NCBI RefSeq assembly: GCF_000759775.1 | Contig: NZ_BBMY01000030.1 | Location: 1-43,304 of the forward strand | Source: Escherichia albertii NBRC 107761 = DSM 17582 | Lineage (GTDB): Bacteria > Pseudomonadota > Gammaproteobacteria > Enterobacterales > Enterobacteriaceae | Direction: 5' to 3' | DNA length: 43,304 nucleotides | Shown here: piece by piece, positions 1-7,997 of the stretch | Position numbering within the stretch: the first letter of the stretch is position 1 | How the letters are laid out: every line of letters begins with the position of its first letter | Made by a program: the position numbers and the translations under genes | The notes under the pieces: model-generated | What the model was told of the DNA's origin: nothing | The model's input: the letters and a program-made list of their open reading frames with translations, nothing else | Databases searched by the model: none

Positions 1-33
1 ATCTGTGTGGTAAGGGAATCACCTTTTATTTAC

Positions 34-53
34 TGTGCGGAAAACCGCGCACA
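34..53 (+). promoter_or_regulatory. Palindromic DctD/KguR-type activator site
   Basis: TGTGCG and CGCACA half-sites are separated by 8 bases (GAAAACCG). The site lies about 90-105 bases upstream of the start predicted from the sigma-54 promoter at 114-129. This is the usual position for an NtrC-family enhancer site, and the half-sites resemble rhizobial DctD sites. Binding by the KguR encoded at 2743-4101 is inferred. Confidence 0.6.
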
Positions 54-113
54 AAATAAAAAGAATAAATAATAAAATCATTAAATAACAAAGTGTTATT
101 AAAAAATTAAAGA

Positions 114-129
114 TGGCATAGCTCCTGCA
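114..129 (+). promoter_or_regulatory. Sigma-54 (-24/-12) promoter of the transporter operon
   Basis: TGGCATAGCTCCTGCA has the invariant GG (115-116) and GC (127-128) exactly 12 bases apart, as in the TGGCA-N7-TGC consensus. Transcription should start near 140, leaving a leader of about 30 bases before the ATG at 170. An AT-rich stretch (54-113) separates it from the activator palindrome and could allow bending. Confidence 0.75.
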
Positions 130-169
130 ATAGCCCGGCGGGTTTTTTATTTTTCACAATGAGGTGAAT

Positions 170-1669
170 ATGTCATCAATATCTAACGACGCGCCACAAA
201 AGCGCCGAATTATTCCTAACCCCGGCTTGTGGTTGGCGATCATTGCCGGAATTATTATTACCCTTCTGCCGTTAGGCGATACATTGCCCGTCGCTGGACA
301 AAATATGATCGCCATTCTGGTGTTCGCCATTATTGTCTGGATCAGCGAAGCGATGGATTACACCGCCAGTGCAATTGTGATTTCCGCACTGATTATCTTT
401 ATGGTTGGCTTTGCCCCGGATATGAATCACCCGGAAACTATTCTCGGCACCGCGAAAGCGCTGAAAATGACTCTGTCGGGTTTTTCTAATTCTGCTCTGG
501 CGCTGGTGGCAGCAGCAATGTTTATCGCGGCGGCAATGACCATTACCGGGCTGGATAAACGCATTGCGCTGTTTACTATGTCGAAAATAGGTGCCAGCAG
601 CCGCAGCATTATTATCGGTGCCATTGTGGTGACCATCGTCCTGAGCCTGGTCGTACCCAGTGCCACTGCCCGTACGGCTTGCGTGGTGCCGATTATGATG
701 GGGGTCATTGCGGCATTTAAGGTGGATAAACATTCACGTTTAGCGGCGTCAATGATGATTGTTATCGCCCAGGCGACCAGTATCTGGAACGTTGGTATTC
801 AAACTTCGGCGGCGCAAAACCTGCTTTCTATCGGTTTTATCAATAAAACTTTCGGCGCCGGGCATTCTGTTAGTTGGCTGGATTGGCTGTTAGCGGGCGC
901 CCCCTGGAGCCTCGCTATGTCGGTTATCCTCTATTTTCTCGCACGTAAATTATTGCCACCCGAAACAGAAGCCGTTGAAGGCGGTAGCGAAGCCATTAAA
1001 AAAGCACTTGCAGAGTTAGGGCCAACTACCGGGAAAGAGAAACGCCTGATCGGTATTTCGCTGCTGCTGCTGTTCTTTTGGTCTACGGGCGGAAAATTAC
1101 ACAGCATTGATACCACCTCTGTCACCCTTGCCGGACTGGCGATTATGCTGCTGCCGGGGATTGGCGTTATGAGCTGGAAAGACGTTGAAAAACGTGTGCA
1201 GTGGGGAACGTTGCTGATGTTTGGTATTGGTATCAGCCTGGGGTCCACGCTGCTTGATACGCAGGCAACTTCATGGATGGCGAACTATGTGGTGAAAGGT
1301 TTTGGTCTCGACGGCTTGCCATCATTAGCCATCTTCGCGATTCTCGCCGCTTTTTTAATCATCATTCACCTGGGCTTTGCCAGCGCTACTGCGCTAACGG
1401 CTGCATTGCTGCCTATCCTGATTAGCCTGTTAAGTAGTCTGCCGCCTGAACTCGGTGTTAACCCGGTCGGTATGACTATTTTGCTGGCTTTCAGTGTTAG
1501 TTTCGGCTTCATTCTGCCGATTAATGCGCCACAAAATATGGTCTGCATGGGCACGGATACCTTCACGCCGCGCCAGTTTACCCGTGTCGGGCTGTACCTG
1601 ACGGTGATTGGCTACCTGTTGTTACTGTTGTTTGCCGCCACCTGGTGGAAAATTTTAGGTCTGATGTGA
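170..1669 (+). CDS. DASS-family (SLC13-like) di/tricarboxylate transporter
   Basis: A 499-residue inner-membrane protein of the divalent anion:Na+ symporter family, which imports or exchanges C4/C5 di- and tricarboxylates. About a dozen hydrophobic segments are visible. The two pseudo-symmetric substrate/sodium motifs are recognisable: FSNSALALVAAAMF followed by VPSATART in the first half, and LGFASATALTAALLP followed by INAPQN in the second. I chose ATG 170 because GAGG (161-164) sits five bases upstream; the in-frame GTG at 164 would overlap that site. The dehydrogenase gene starts 11 bases after the stop, so the two are co-transcribed, probably from the sigma-54 promoter at 114-129. The exact substrate cannot be read from sequence. 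The linked KguS/KguR system suggests 2-oxoglutarate, malate or a related hydroxy acid. It resembles YbhI/TtdT-type transporters. Confidence 0.88.
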   Translation: MSSISNDAPQKRRIIPNPGLWLAIIAGIIITLLPLGDTLPVAGQNMIAILVFAIIVWISEAMDYTASAIVISALIIFMVGFAPDMNHPETILGTAKALKMTLSGFSNSALALVAAAMFIAAAMTITGLDKRIALFTMSKIGASSRSIIIGAIVVTIVLSLVVPSATARTACVVPIMMGVIAAFKVDKHSRLAASMMIVIAQATSIWNVGIQTSAAQNLLSIGFINKTFGAGHSVSWLDWLLAGAPWSLAMSVILYFLARKLLPPETEAVEGGSEAIKKALAELGPTTGKEKRLIGISLLLLFFWSTGGKLHSIDTTSVTLAGLAIMLLPGIGVMSWKDVEKRVQWGTLLMFGIGISLGSTLLDTQATSWMANYVVKGFGLDGLPSLAIFAILAAFLIIIHLGFASATALTAALLPILISLLSSLPPELGVNPVGMTILLAFSVSFGFILPINAPQNMVCMGTDTFTPRQFTRVGLYLTVIGYLLLLLFAATWWKILGLM

Positions 1670-1680
1670 GGAAACCAACG

Positions 1681-2754
1681 ATGTCATTACAAATTGCCGT
1701 GGAAAAAGTGCGTTGGTTAGCTGCCGGGCTGCTGGAACTTAATGGCTGTGATGCCGATATCGCTCAGGATGTGGCGGAACATATGATTGAAGCGGAACGT
1801 TATGGCTTTGCCAGCCACGGCGTCACGCTGCTACCGAAGTATCTGGAAAATATCGCGCGTGGCGATGTAACCGCGAATGCCCGCCCGGAATGCTTAACAA
1901 GTGAAGGTAATTTACAGCGTTTTCATGCCCACAATGGCTTTGGTCAACATGCGGGAAAAGTGGCGGTAAATGCTGCCATTGAACAAGCAAAACACCGCGG
2001 TTTTTGCCTGTTAACGTTGTGCCATGCGCATCATTTAGGGCGTATGGGGCATTACGGGCAAATGGTTGCTGATCAAGGCCTGGCGATGCTGGCCATGAGT
2101 AACGTCACCGGGCGTCCGGCACTGGTCGCCCCGTGGGGCGGTGCAGAACCGCGTATGACCACTAACCCTTTCTGTTTTGCCTGGCCGTTCAGTGATGGGC
2201 GTCCGCCGATTCTGGTCGATTTTGCCACCAGTAGCATGGCGCTAAATAAAGCACGGGTAATGTCGTCCGCCGGAAAGCAGGCTGCGCCGGGACAATTGAT
2301 CGATGCACAGGGAAATCCGAGTATCGATCCTGGAGTGCTATTCAGCAATCCGCCAGGTGCGTTATTGCCCTTTGGTGAGCATAAAGGATTTGGCCTGGCG
2401 CTGATGATTGAGATGATGGCGGGGATCTTATCTGGTGGCGACACGATCGCCGAAGATCACCAGGCGGATGGATCGGCACATAATCATCTTTTTGCTTTGG
2501 TGCTCGATCCTGATCAATTTACCGATCTGGCGGGGGAGAAAGGGCAGTTCTTTGCGGATTATCTATTAGCCACGCAGCCTCAGCCGGGCGGTCATCCGGT
2601 GATTTACCCCGGGATGCCGGAAGCGGCTAATAGGGAACGCAATGCGACAATGATTACGATCCCGGTGTCATTCTGGTCCTGGGTGGTTGAGCATTACGCC
2701 CGTAAAGGCATCGATCTGGGCCTGCATACACAAAAATCCGCATTAGCTGGATGA
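1681..2754 (+). CDS. YbiC-like (Ldh2/MDH2 family) NAD(P)-dependent hydroxycarboxylate dehydrogenase
   Basis: A 357-residue cytoplasmic oxidoreductase of the malate/L-lactate dehydrogenase 2 family, which interconverts 2-hydroxy and 2-oxo acids with NAD(P) and is unrelated to Rossmann-type LDH. Family signs are SHG at residues 45-47, the His-rich loop CHAHHLGRMGHY (114-125), TNPF (161-164) and EHKGFGLALMIE (233-244). The pattern is closest to E. coli YbiC (HcxB) in loop spacing and in the EHKG...SGG segment. ATG 1681 has a GAGG site from 1669; a longer reading from 1645 would run back into the transporter gene. Paired with the transporter, it probably oxidises the imported hydroxy acid or reduces the imported oxo acid. 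Its last 12 bases overlap the convergent kguR gene. Substrate is unknown. Confidence 0.85.
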   Translation: MSLQIAVEKVRWLAAGLLELNGCDADIAQDVAEHMIEAERYGFASHGVTLLPKYLENIARGDVTANARPECLTSEGNLQRFHAHNGFGQHAGKVAVNAAIEQAKHRGFCLLTLCHAHHLGRMGHYGQMVADQGLAMLAMSNVTGRPALVAPWGGAEPRMTTNPFCFAWPFSDGRPPILVDFATSSMALNKARVMSSAGKQAAPGQLIDAQGNPSIDPGVLFSNPPGALLPFGEHKGFGLALMIEMMAGILSGGDTIAEDHQADGSAHNHLFALVLDPDQFTDLAGEKGQFFADYLLATQPQPGGHPVIYPGMPEAANRERNATMITIPVSFWSWVVEHYARKGIDLGLHTQKSALAG

Positions 2755-4101
2755 TTCCAGACGATAAACCTGCGGCTGAATTTGATGCTTGTTGAGCTTG
2801 TCGTATAACGTCTTGCGCGGCAGTTGTAATAGCCGCGCAGTCAAACTGACCTGGCCTTCTGTTTGCCGTAGCATATCTTCGATTAACTTTTTCTCGAATG
2901 CGTCAAGGCAGGCGGTAAGGCCGCTTTCTTCTTGCTGTGTCATCGGTACTGGCTGATGCTGAGTCAGTAAACCGAGCACGAAGCGTTCAGCGTTATGTTT
3001 GAGTTCACGTACATTTCCAGGCCAGCTTTGTGATTGTAGCCAGGCCAGCAACATCGGAGAAATATCGGGTAGGGGGCGATTGTATTTTTGCGCCGCCTGA
3101 CTGGCGAACCAGTAAAATAGCTCAGGAATATCTTCTCGCCGCTGACGAAGAGGGGGAATATTCAGACTGACTACATTCAGACGATAATAGAGATCGAGGC
3201 GAAACAGATGCTCTTCACTGCGACGTAGTAAATCTTCTTTAGTGGCGGCGATGACACGACAATTAACGGGAATTAATTGATTGGCGCCTAATCTTTCGAT
3301 GCTTCTTTCCTGCAGCACACGTAGCAGTTTGACCTGCATACCTGATGGCATCCCCTCTATTTCATCGAGAAATAATGTGCCGCCATTCGCATGTTCTATT
3401 TTACCGATACGTTTTTTGACCGCCCCGGTAAATGCCCCCGCTTCATGCCCAAATATTTCACTTTCAAAAAGCGTTTCGGGTAATCCTGCGCAGTTTAAAG
3501 CAACAAACTGCCCCTGACGACGAGTGCTCCAGTGATGCAACATTCTGGCGACAACTTCTTTGCCACAGCCTGTTTCACCGTAAATAAGCACATCGGCATC
3601 GGTATCTGCAACGTTGAGGATCATCTTTCTCAGTTGCTGTATTTGTGGGCTGCGACCAATCAGTACCGGACCATTTTCCTGTTGCAGATTCACCAGTAAC
3701 TGTTGATTCTCTAAAATCAGTCGTCGTTTTTCCACTGCTCTGGCAATAATGCTAAGTAATTTATCTGAACTGCTGGGTTTCTCAATAAAATCAAATGCCC
3801 CATTGCGCATTGCTTCAACGGCCATTTCTACGTCACAGTGCCCGGTAATTAAAATAACTGGAATTTTGTTATCCATCTCACTGATGTAATTGAGTAGCTC
3901 CAGTCCCGATATTCCGGGGAGTCTGACATCAGTTAGTACAATAATATTCTGCAGACTTTGAATCAAAGGGAGACTGTGTTCCGCATCGCAACAGGAAATG
4001 ACACGATAACCCGCTAACGTAAGTGTTTGTTCACAGGCAAAACGAACATCGTCGCTGTCTTCAATATAAATAATTGTAATTTCATCAGGCTTATTTTCCA
4101 T
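2743..4101 (-). CDS. kguR: NtrC/DctD-family sigma-54 response regulator KguR
   Basis: A 452-residue activator with three domains. The receiver domain (about 8-120) has the acidic pocket in EDSDD, phospho-acceptor Asp58 in LTDVRLPG and Lys108 in FIEKPS. The AAA+ domain (about 145-375) has Walker A GETGCGKE (175-182), the sigma-54 contact loop GAFTGA (222-227) and Walker [11 protein letters not shown] (241-250). A C-terminal Fis-type helix-turn-helix spans about 405-447. It overlaps the end of kguS by 11 bases, so the pair is translationally coupled. The intact GAFTGA motif fits the sigma-54 promoter found at 114-129. I assign the symbol because the locus (DctBD-like pair beside aphA with an organic-acid module) matches my memory of the uropathogenic E. 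coli 2-oxoglutarate utilisation regulator. By sequence alone it is a DctD homologue. Confidence 0.87.
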   Translation of the reverse strand: MENKPDEITIIYIEDSDDVRFACEQTLTLAGYRVISCCDAEHSLPLIQSLQNIIVLTDVRLPGISGLELLNYISEMDNKIPVILITGHCDVEMAVEAMRNGAFDFIEKPSSSDKLLSIIARAVEKRRLILENQQLLVNLQQENGPVLIGRSPQIQQLRKMILNVADTDADVLIYGETGCGKEVVARMLHHWSTRRQGQFVALNCAGLPETLFESEIFGHEAGAFTGAVKKRIGKIEHANGGTLFLDEIEGMPSGMQVKLLRVLQERSIERLGANQLIPVNCRVIAATKEDLLRRSEEHLFRLDLYYRLNVVSLNIPPLRQRREDIPELFYWFASQAAQKYNRPLPDISPMLLAWLQSQSWPGNVRELKHNAERFVLGLLTQHQPVPMTQQEESGLTACLDAFEKKLIEDMLRQTEGQVSLTARLLQLPRKTLYDKLNKHQIQPQVYRLESSS

Positions 4102-5914
4102 GATCTTCTCTCCATTCTGGCCAGGTTAATGTCATCACCGCGCCGCCTTCAGGATGATTACTGGCGTGGAGAGTACCGTTCGAATTACGGACAATTTCGC
4201 TGACGATCGCCAACCCCAGTCCCATTCCTCTGCGTTTAGTGGTAAAAAAAGGTTCAAATATGCGATCGATAACTTGCGGAGCAAACCCGGCGCCACTGTC
4301 TTTAATTGTAATAATGACCTTGTTATCGGTCTGGCGGATAGCGATATCCAGTCTTTTATAAGAACACCCTTCCATAGAGTCTAAAGCGTTGCTAATTAAA
4401 TTACTGAATATCTGCTCAAGGCCGAGTTCATCGCAATTCACAAATAGCGGCATGGAGGCGGCTTTAATTCGTCTCTCAACATTATTTTTCTCCATACTGT
4501 GATTTAGCAATGACACGGCGCTATACATCACTTTGATGACATCGGCAGATCCTTTTGGTACACGGTGACGCGAAGCAAATGCTTTAAGTTCAGAGATGAG
4601 CTGTGTCATTCGCTCAATCACTGAAATAATGTGCTTCAGATTCTGTTCAACCTGTGGATACATCTCTTTTTTCAGCATAATACGTGCATTATCGGTGAGT
4701 GCATGAATAGCCGCTAATGGTTGATTTTGCTCATGAGCAATTTCGGTCGCCATTTGCCCGAGCGCAGCCAGTTTGCTGGATTCTGCCAGTTCACTACGCG
4801 TGATTTGCAACACTTGCTCGGCCTGGCTACGTTCTTTTATCTCCTGCAGTAATTTTTGATTGATCAATTCCAGCGCCGAGGTGCGTTCTTTCACCTGTTT
4901 TTCTAAAGTCTCATTGGCCTGTGTTAATAATTGTTGTGCATGAGAGCGTATTCGCCAGTATTTAATAAATAATAGAAATAGCAAATAGATAATTAATGTG
5001 ACGACCAGAGAAATAGCCCATGACAAGTATAGATTATCTAAGGGCGCCATAATCGTCATTTTCCAGTTAAACTCTGGGATGGCAATTTGCTGTGTATAAT
5101 ATTTAGGGAATAAGCAAAATTGTTCTTTCTTTTCTTTTAAGAAAAGAAAATTGTTTAAAGTGTAACAAGGATAGTAATCGGCAGGCAGCAGGTTATCGAG
5201 GCTGTACTGACGTGTAGATTGTAGCTTTTGTTTTGCCTGTATAGGTAATGGTTGCAGGGTACGCATTCGCCAGAGAGATTTTGAACTTAAAAATATAATC
5301 CCGTGTTCATCATTGACGATAATGTTTTCAGGTCCTTCAGACCAGGCCTTTTCAATTTCATTAAGACTTATTTTAACGACCACTACACCAATGACTTTCC
5401 CTTTATCTTTAATACTGGTTGAGAGAAAAAATCCCGGTGTGTTTGTGGTGCTGCCAATACCGTAAAAACGGCCATTTAAACCAGCCATTGCCTGTTTATA
5501 ATAAGGACGGTAACTATAGTTTTGCCCTACATAGCTGCCGGGGGCCTGCCAGTTGCTGGAAGCGATAGCCTTTCCTTGCGTATCAAGAATAAATATTGCT
5601 GCAGTTTTGAGTTGTGTATTGAAATGCGCAATTCGCTGATTAAGTTCGCTGGACGTCATGTCTGATGGGGCAATAACGGCCTGACGGATGATATGATCTG
5701 TTGAGAGCATATAGGGTAAAACATAAAATTGTTCAATGGTGGAATATAATGTGGACTTATACATCTCAAGCCGCATTTTATCGGTAGCGGATAACGTAAT
5801 AAAACGAAAGTGCAAAAAGATGATTGAAACGGCGAAACTGAACAGTAAAAGAGAAATACTTGTAATATGAAATCGCCATTTGTTCTTAAATATATAAGCA
5901 CATGGTATTTTCAT
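4091..5914 (-). CDS. kguS: DctB-family membrane sensor histidine kinase KguS
   Basis: A 607-residue sensor. A first membrane helix (about 17-38) and a second (about 297-318) bracket a periplasmic PDC-type sensor domain that carries the DctB-like segments SYRPYYKQAMAG (134-145) and GFFLSTSI (161-168), typical of dicarboxylate-binding PDC domains. A coiled-coil linker (about 325-380) leads to the dimerisation/phosphorylation helix with His394 in IAHEQNQPLAA. The C-terminal ATPase domain has N box NLISNALDSME, DSGAGF and FTTKRRGMGLGLAIV. Two periplasmic cysteines (C250, C267) could form a disulfide. It lies upstream of kguR on the same strand and overlaps it. It should sense an external C4/C5 carboxylate and phosphorylate KguR Asp58. 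The symbol rests on locus similarity to the uropathogenic KguSR system. Confidence 0.85.
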   Translation of the reverse strand: MKIPCAYIFKNKWRFHITSISLLLFSFAVSIIFLHFRFITLSATDKMRLEMYKSTLYSTIEQFYVLPYMLSTDHIIRQAVIAPSDMTSSELNQRIAHFNTQLKTAAIFILDTQGKAIASSNWQAPGSYVGQNYSYRPYYKQAMAGLNGRFYGIGSTTNTPGFFLSTSIKDKGKVIGVVVVKISLNEIEKAWSEGPENIIVNDEHGIIFLSSKSLWRMRTLQPLPIQAKQKLQSTRQYSLDNLLPADYYPCYTLNNFLFLKEKKEQFCLFPKYYTQQIAIPEFNWKMTIMAPLDNLYLSWAISLVVTLIIYLLFLLFIKYWRIRSHAQQLLTQANETLEKQVKERTSALELINQKLLQEIKERSQAEQVLQITRSELAESSKLAALGQMATEIAHEQNQPLAAIHALTDNARIMLKKEMYPQVEQNLKHIISVIERMTQLISELKAFASRHRVPKGSADVIKVMYSAVSLLNHSMEKNNVERRIKAASMPLFVNCDELGLEQIFSNLISNALDSMEGCSYKRLDIAIRQTDNKVIITIKDSGAGFAPQVIDRIFEPFFTTKRRGMGLGLAIVSEIVRNSNGTLHASNHPEGGAVMTLTWPEWREDHGK

Positions 5915-6026
5915 TCATCATCCATTGAATGTATTTATATTTATCTTCAGTATATTCCCTGAACAAGGCTTGCGAGAACCAAAAGAGTGTCATTGTGTGA
6001 ATGTGTAAGCAGAATAGCGGCACCGA

Positions 6027-6044
6027 TGTGCGGTTTATCGCACA
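6027..6044. promoter_or_regulatory. Second TGTGCG-N6-CGCACA palindrome, between kguS and aphA
   Basis: A perfect inverted repeat, TGTGCG-GTTTAT-CGCACA, with the same half-sites as the palindrome at 34-53. It lies 113 bases upstream of the kguS start and 148 upstream of aphA. I found no correctly spaced GG-N10-GC sigma-54 promoter on either strand nearby. It may mediate autoregulation of kguSR by KguR or affect aphA; this is inference. Confidence 0.55.
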
Positions 6045-6167
6045 GGTATTCCAAATGTGATCGTGCTCTTTTTCTGTAACAAAGCCGCAGATAATCCTTC
6101 CTTTCCCCTACAACTGGCGTTATGGTCAGATGGTTTTTTCAACAGATCTCACAATAAAACGTTTTAA

Positions 6168-6905
<738 letters not shown>

Positions 6906-7015
6906 TAGAGTGAGAAAGTGTTAGTTTCTCTCTGGTGCTGTTTTTTTAATCACACCTTTATCCTTTTACTATCTTGCTGCAAACTGATTAAGAGAGTTTT
7001 ATCAAGGAGCAGCAT

Positions 7016-7432
7016 ATGTGGTATCAAAAGACGCTCACGCTTAGTGCCAAATCTCGTGGATTTCATCTGGTAACGGATGAAATCCTGAATCAACTGGCTG
7101 ATATGCCGCGTGTTAACGTCGGTTTACTACACCTGTTGTTGCAACATACCTCCGCCTCTCTGACACTCAATGAGAATTGTGACCCCACTGTACGCTATGA
7201 CATGGAGCGTTTTTTCCTCCGCGCGGTTCCCGATAACGGAAACTATGAGCATGACTATGAAGGGGCAGACGATATGCCTTCTCATATTAAATCCTCAATG
7301 CTGGGGGTATCGCTCGTATTGCCAGTACATAAAGGGCGTATTCAGACCGGCACCTGGCAGGGTATCTGGCTGGGGGAACATCGCATCCACGGCGGATCGC
7401 GTCGCATCATCGCGACACTACAAGGGGAGTAA
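7016..7432 (+). CDS. yjbQ: UPF0047/YjbQ family protein
   Basis: A 138-residue cytoplasmic protein of the secondary thiamine-phosphate synthase YjbQ family. Members form a compact beta-rich trimer, and some replace thiamine-phosphate synthase weakly; the physiological role is not settled. Conserved family segments are [36 protein letters not shown] and [12 protein letters not shown], whose His residues are the likely metal or anion ligands. An AAGGAGCAGC ribosome site precedes ATG 7016. The stop is followed three bases later by yjbR, so the two form an operon. About 110 bases separate it from aphA, with a weak GAGAAA/TTTCTC inverted repeat at 6911-6932. Confidence 0.95.
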   Translation: MWYQKTLTLSAKSRGFHLVTDEILNQLADMPRVNVGLLHLLLQHTSASLTLNENCDPTVRYDMERFFLRAVPDNGNYEHDYEGADDMPSHIKSSMLGVSLVLPVHKGRIQTGTWQGIWLGEHRIHGGSRRIIATLQGE

Positions 7433-7435
7433 AAA

Positions 7436-7792
7436 ATGACCATTTCGGAGTTGCTACAATATTGCATGGCAAAACCAGGCGCAGAACAGAGTGTGCATAG
7501 TGACTGGAAAGCAACGCAGATCAAAGTTGAAGATGTCCTTTTTGCAATGGTGAAAGAGGTAGAAGGGCGCCCGGCCGTTTCTCTGAAAACCAGCCCGGCG
7601 CTGGCGGAATTATTGCGTCAGCAGCACAGCGATGTGCGTCCCAGTCGGCACCTGAATAAAGCGCACTGGAGCACCGTTTATCTCGACGGCTCGTTGCCTG
7701 ATTCGCAAATTTATTATCTGGTGGATGCGTCTTATCAGCAGGCAGTGAATTTGCTGCCGGAAGAGAAACGTAAGCTGTTGGTGCAACTCTGA
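7436..7792 (+). CDS. yjbR: MmcQ/YjbR family protein
   Basis: A 118-residue protein of the MmcQ/YjbR (CyaY-like fold) family, in which a DNA-binding function has been suggested from structure. Recognisable features are the N-terminal helix with CMAKPGAEQSV, the strand VLFAMVKEVEGRPAVSLKTSP, and SRHLNKAHWSTVYLDGSLPDS followed by the terminal helix LVDASYQQAVNLLPEEKRK. A GGGGAG site, part of the yjbQ end, precedes ATG 7436, so translation is likely coupled to yjbQ. It converges on uvrA. The GC-rich hairpin at 7799-7819 just past its stop is its probable terminator. Function is not established. Confidence 0.94.
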   Translation: MTISELLQYCMAKPGAEQSVHSDWKATQIKVEDVLFAMVKEVEGRPAVSLKTSPALAELLRQQHSDVRPSRHLNKAHWSTVYLDGSLPDSQIYYLVDASYQQAVNLLPEEKRKLLVQL

Positions 7793-7798
7793 AGATAA

Positions 7799-7819
7799 AG
7801 GCCGCTCAGAAAGCGGCCT
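7799..7819. terminator. Terminator hairpin, copy 1, after yjbR
   Basis: AGGCCGCT-CAGAA-AGCGGCCT makes a perfect 8-bp GC-rich stem seven bases after the yjbR stop. No long U tract follows. An identical 21-base copy occurs at 7971-7991 next to the uvrA stop, and the REP-type element at 7828-7962 lies between them. Confidence 0.7.
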
Positions 7820-7827
7820 GAGAATGA

Positions 7828-7962
7828 TGACAAACGCAAAATGGCCTGATGCGCTACGCTTATCAGGCCTGCGTGATCTCTGCAATATATTGAAACTGCA
7901 TGTTTTTGTAGGCTGGATAAGGCGTTCACACCGCATCCGGCAAGGACAAAGCGAACTTGTCA
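7828..7962. repeat. REP/BIME-type composite repeat, copy A
   Basis: Two REP palindromes (about 7843-7870 and 7911-7942) flank a spacer containing CTCTGCAATATATTGAAACT. The whole 135-base unit recurs in opposite orientation at 11709-11847 with only scattered differences by eye. It lies between the convergent yjbR and uvrA genes, between two identical hairpins. Confidence 0.85.
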
Positions 7963-7970
7963 ATAATCAG

Positions 7971-7991
7971 AGGCCGCTCAGAAAGCGGCCT
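7971..7991. terminator. Terminator hairpin, copy 2, after uvrA
   Basis: Exact 21-base duplicate of the hairpin at 7799-7819 (8-bp stem, CAGAA loop), ending six bases from the uvrA stop codon. It probably terminates uvrA transcripts. The direct duplication around the repeat element is unusual. Confidence 0.7.
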
Positions 7992-7997
7992 TAGCGA

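Noticed and set aside
131-155. Possible intrinsic terminator (AGCCC-GGC-GGGTTTTTTA) just before the transporter
   Set aside because: The stem is only 3-5 bp with a tiny loop, and it lies in the leader downstream of the predicted sigma-54 start. Attenuation is possible but unsupported.
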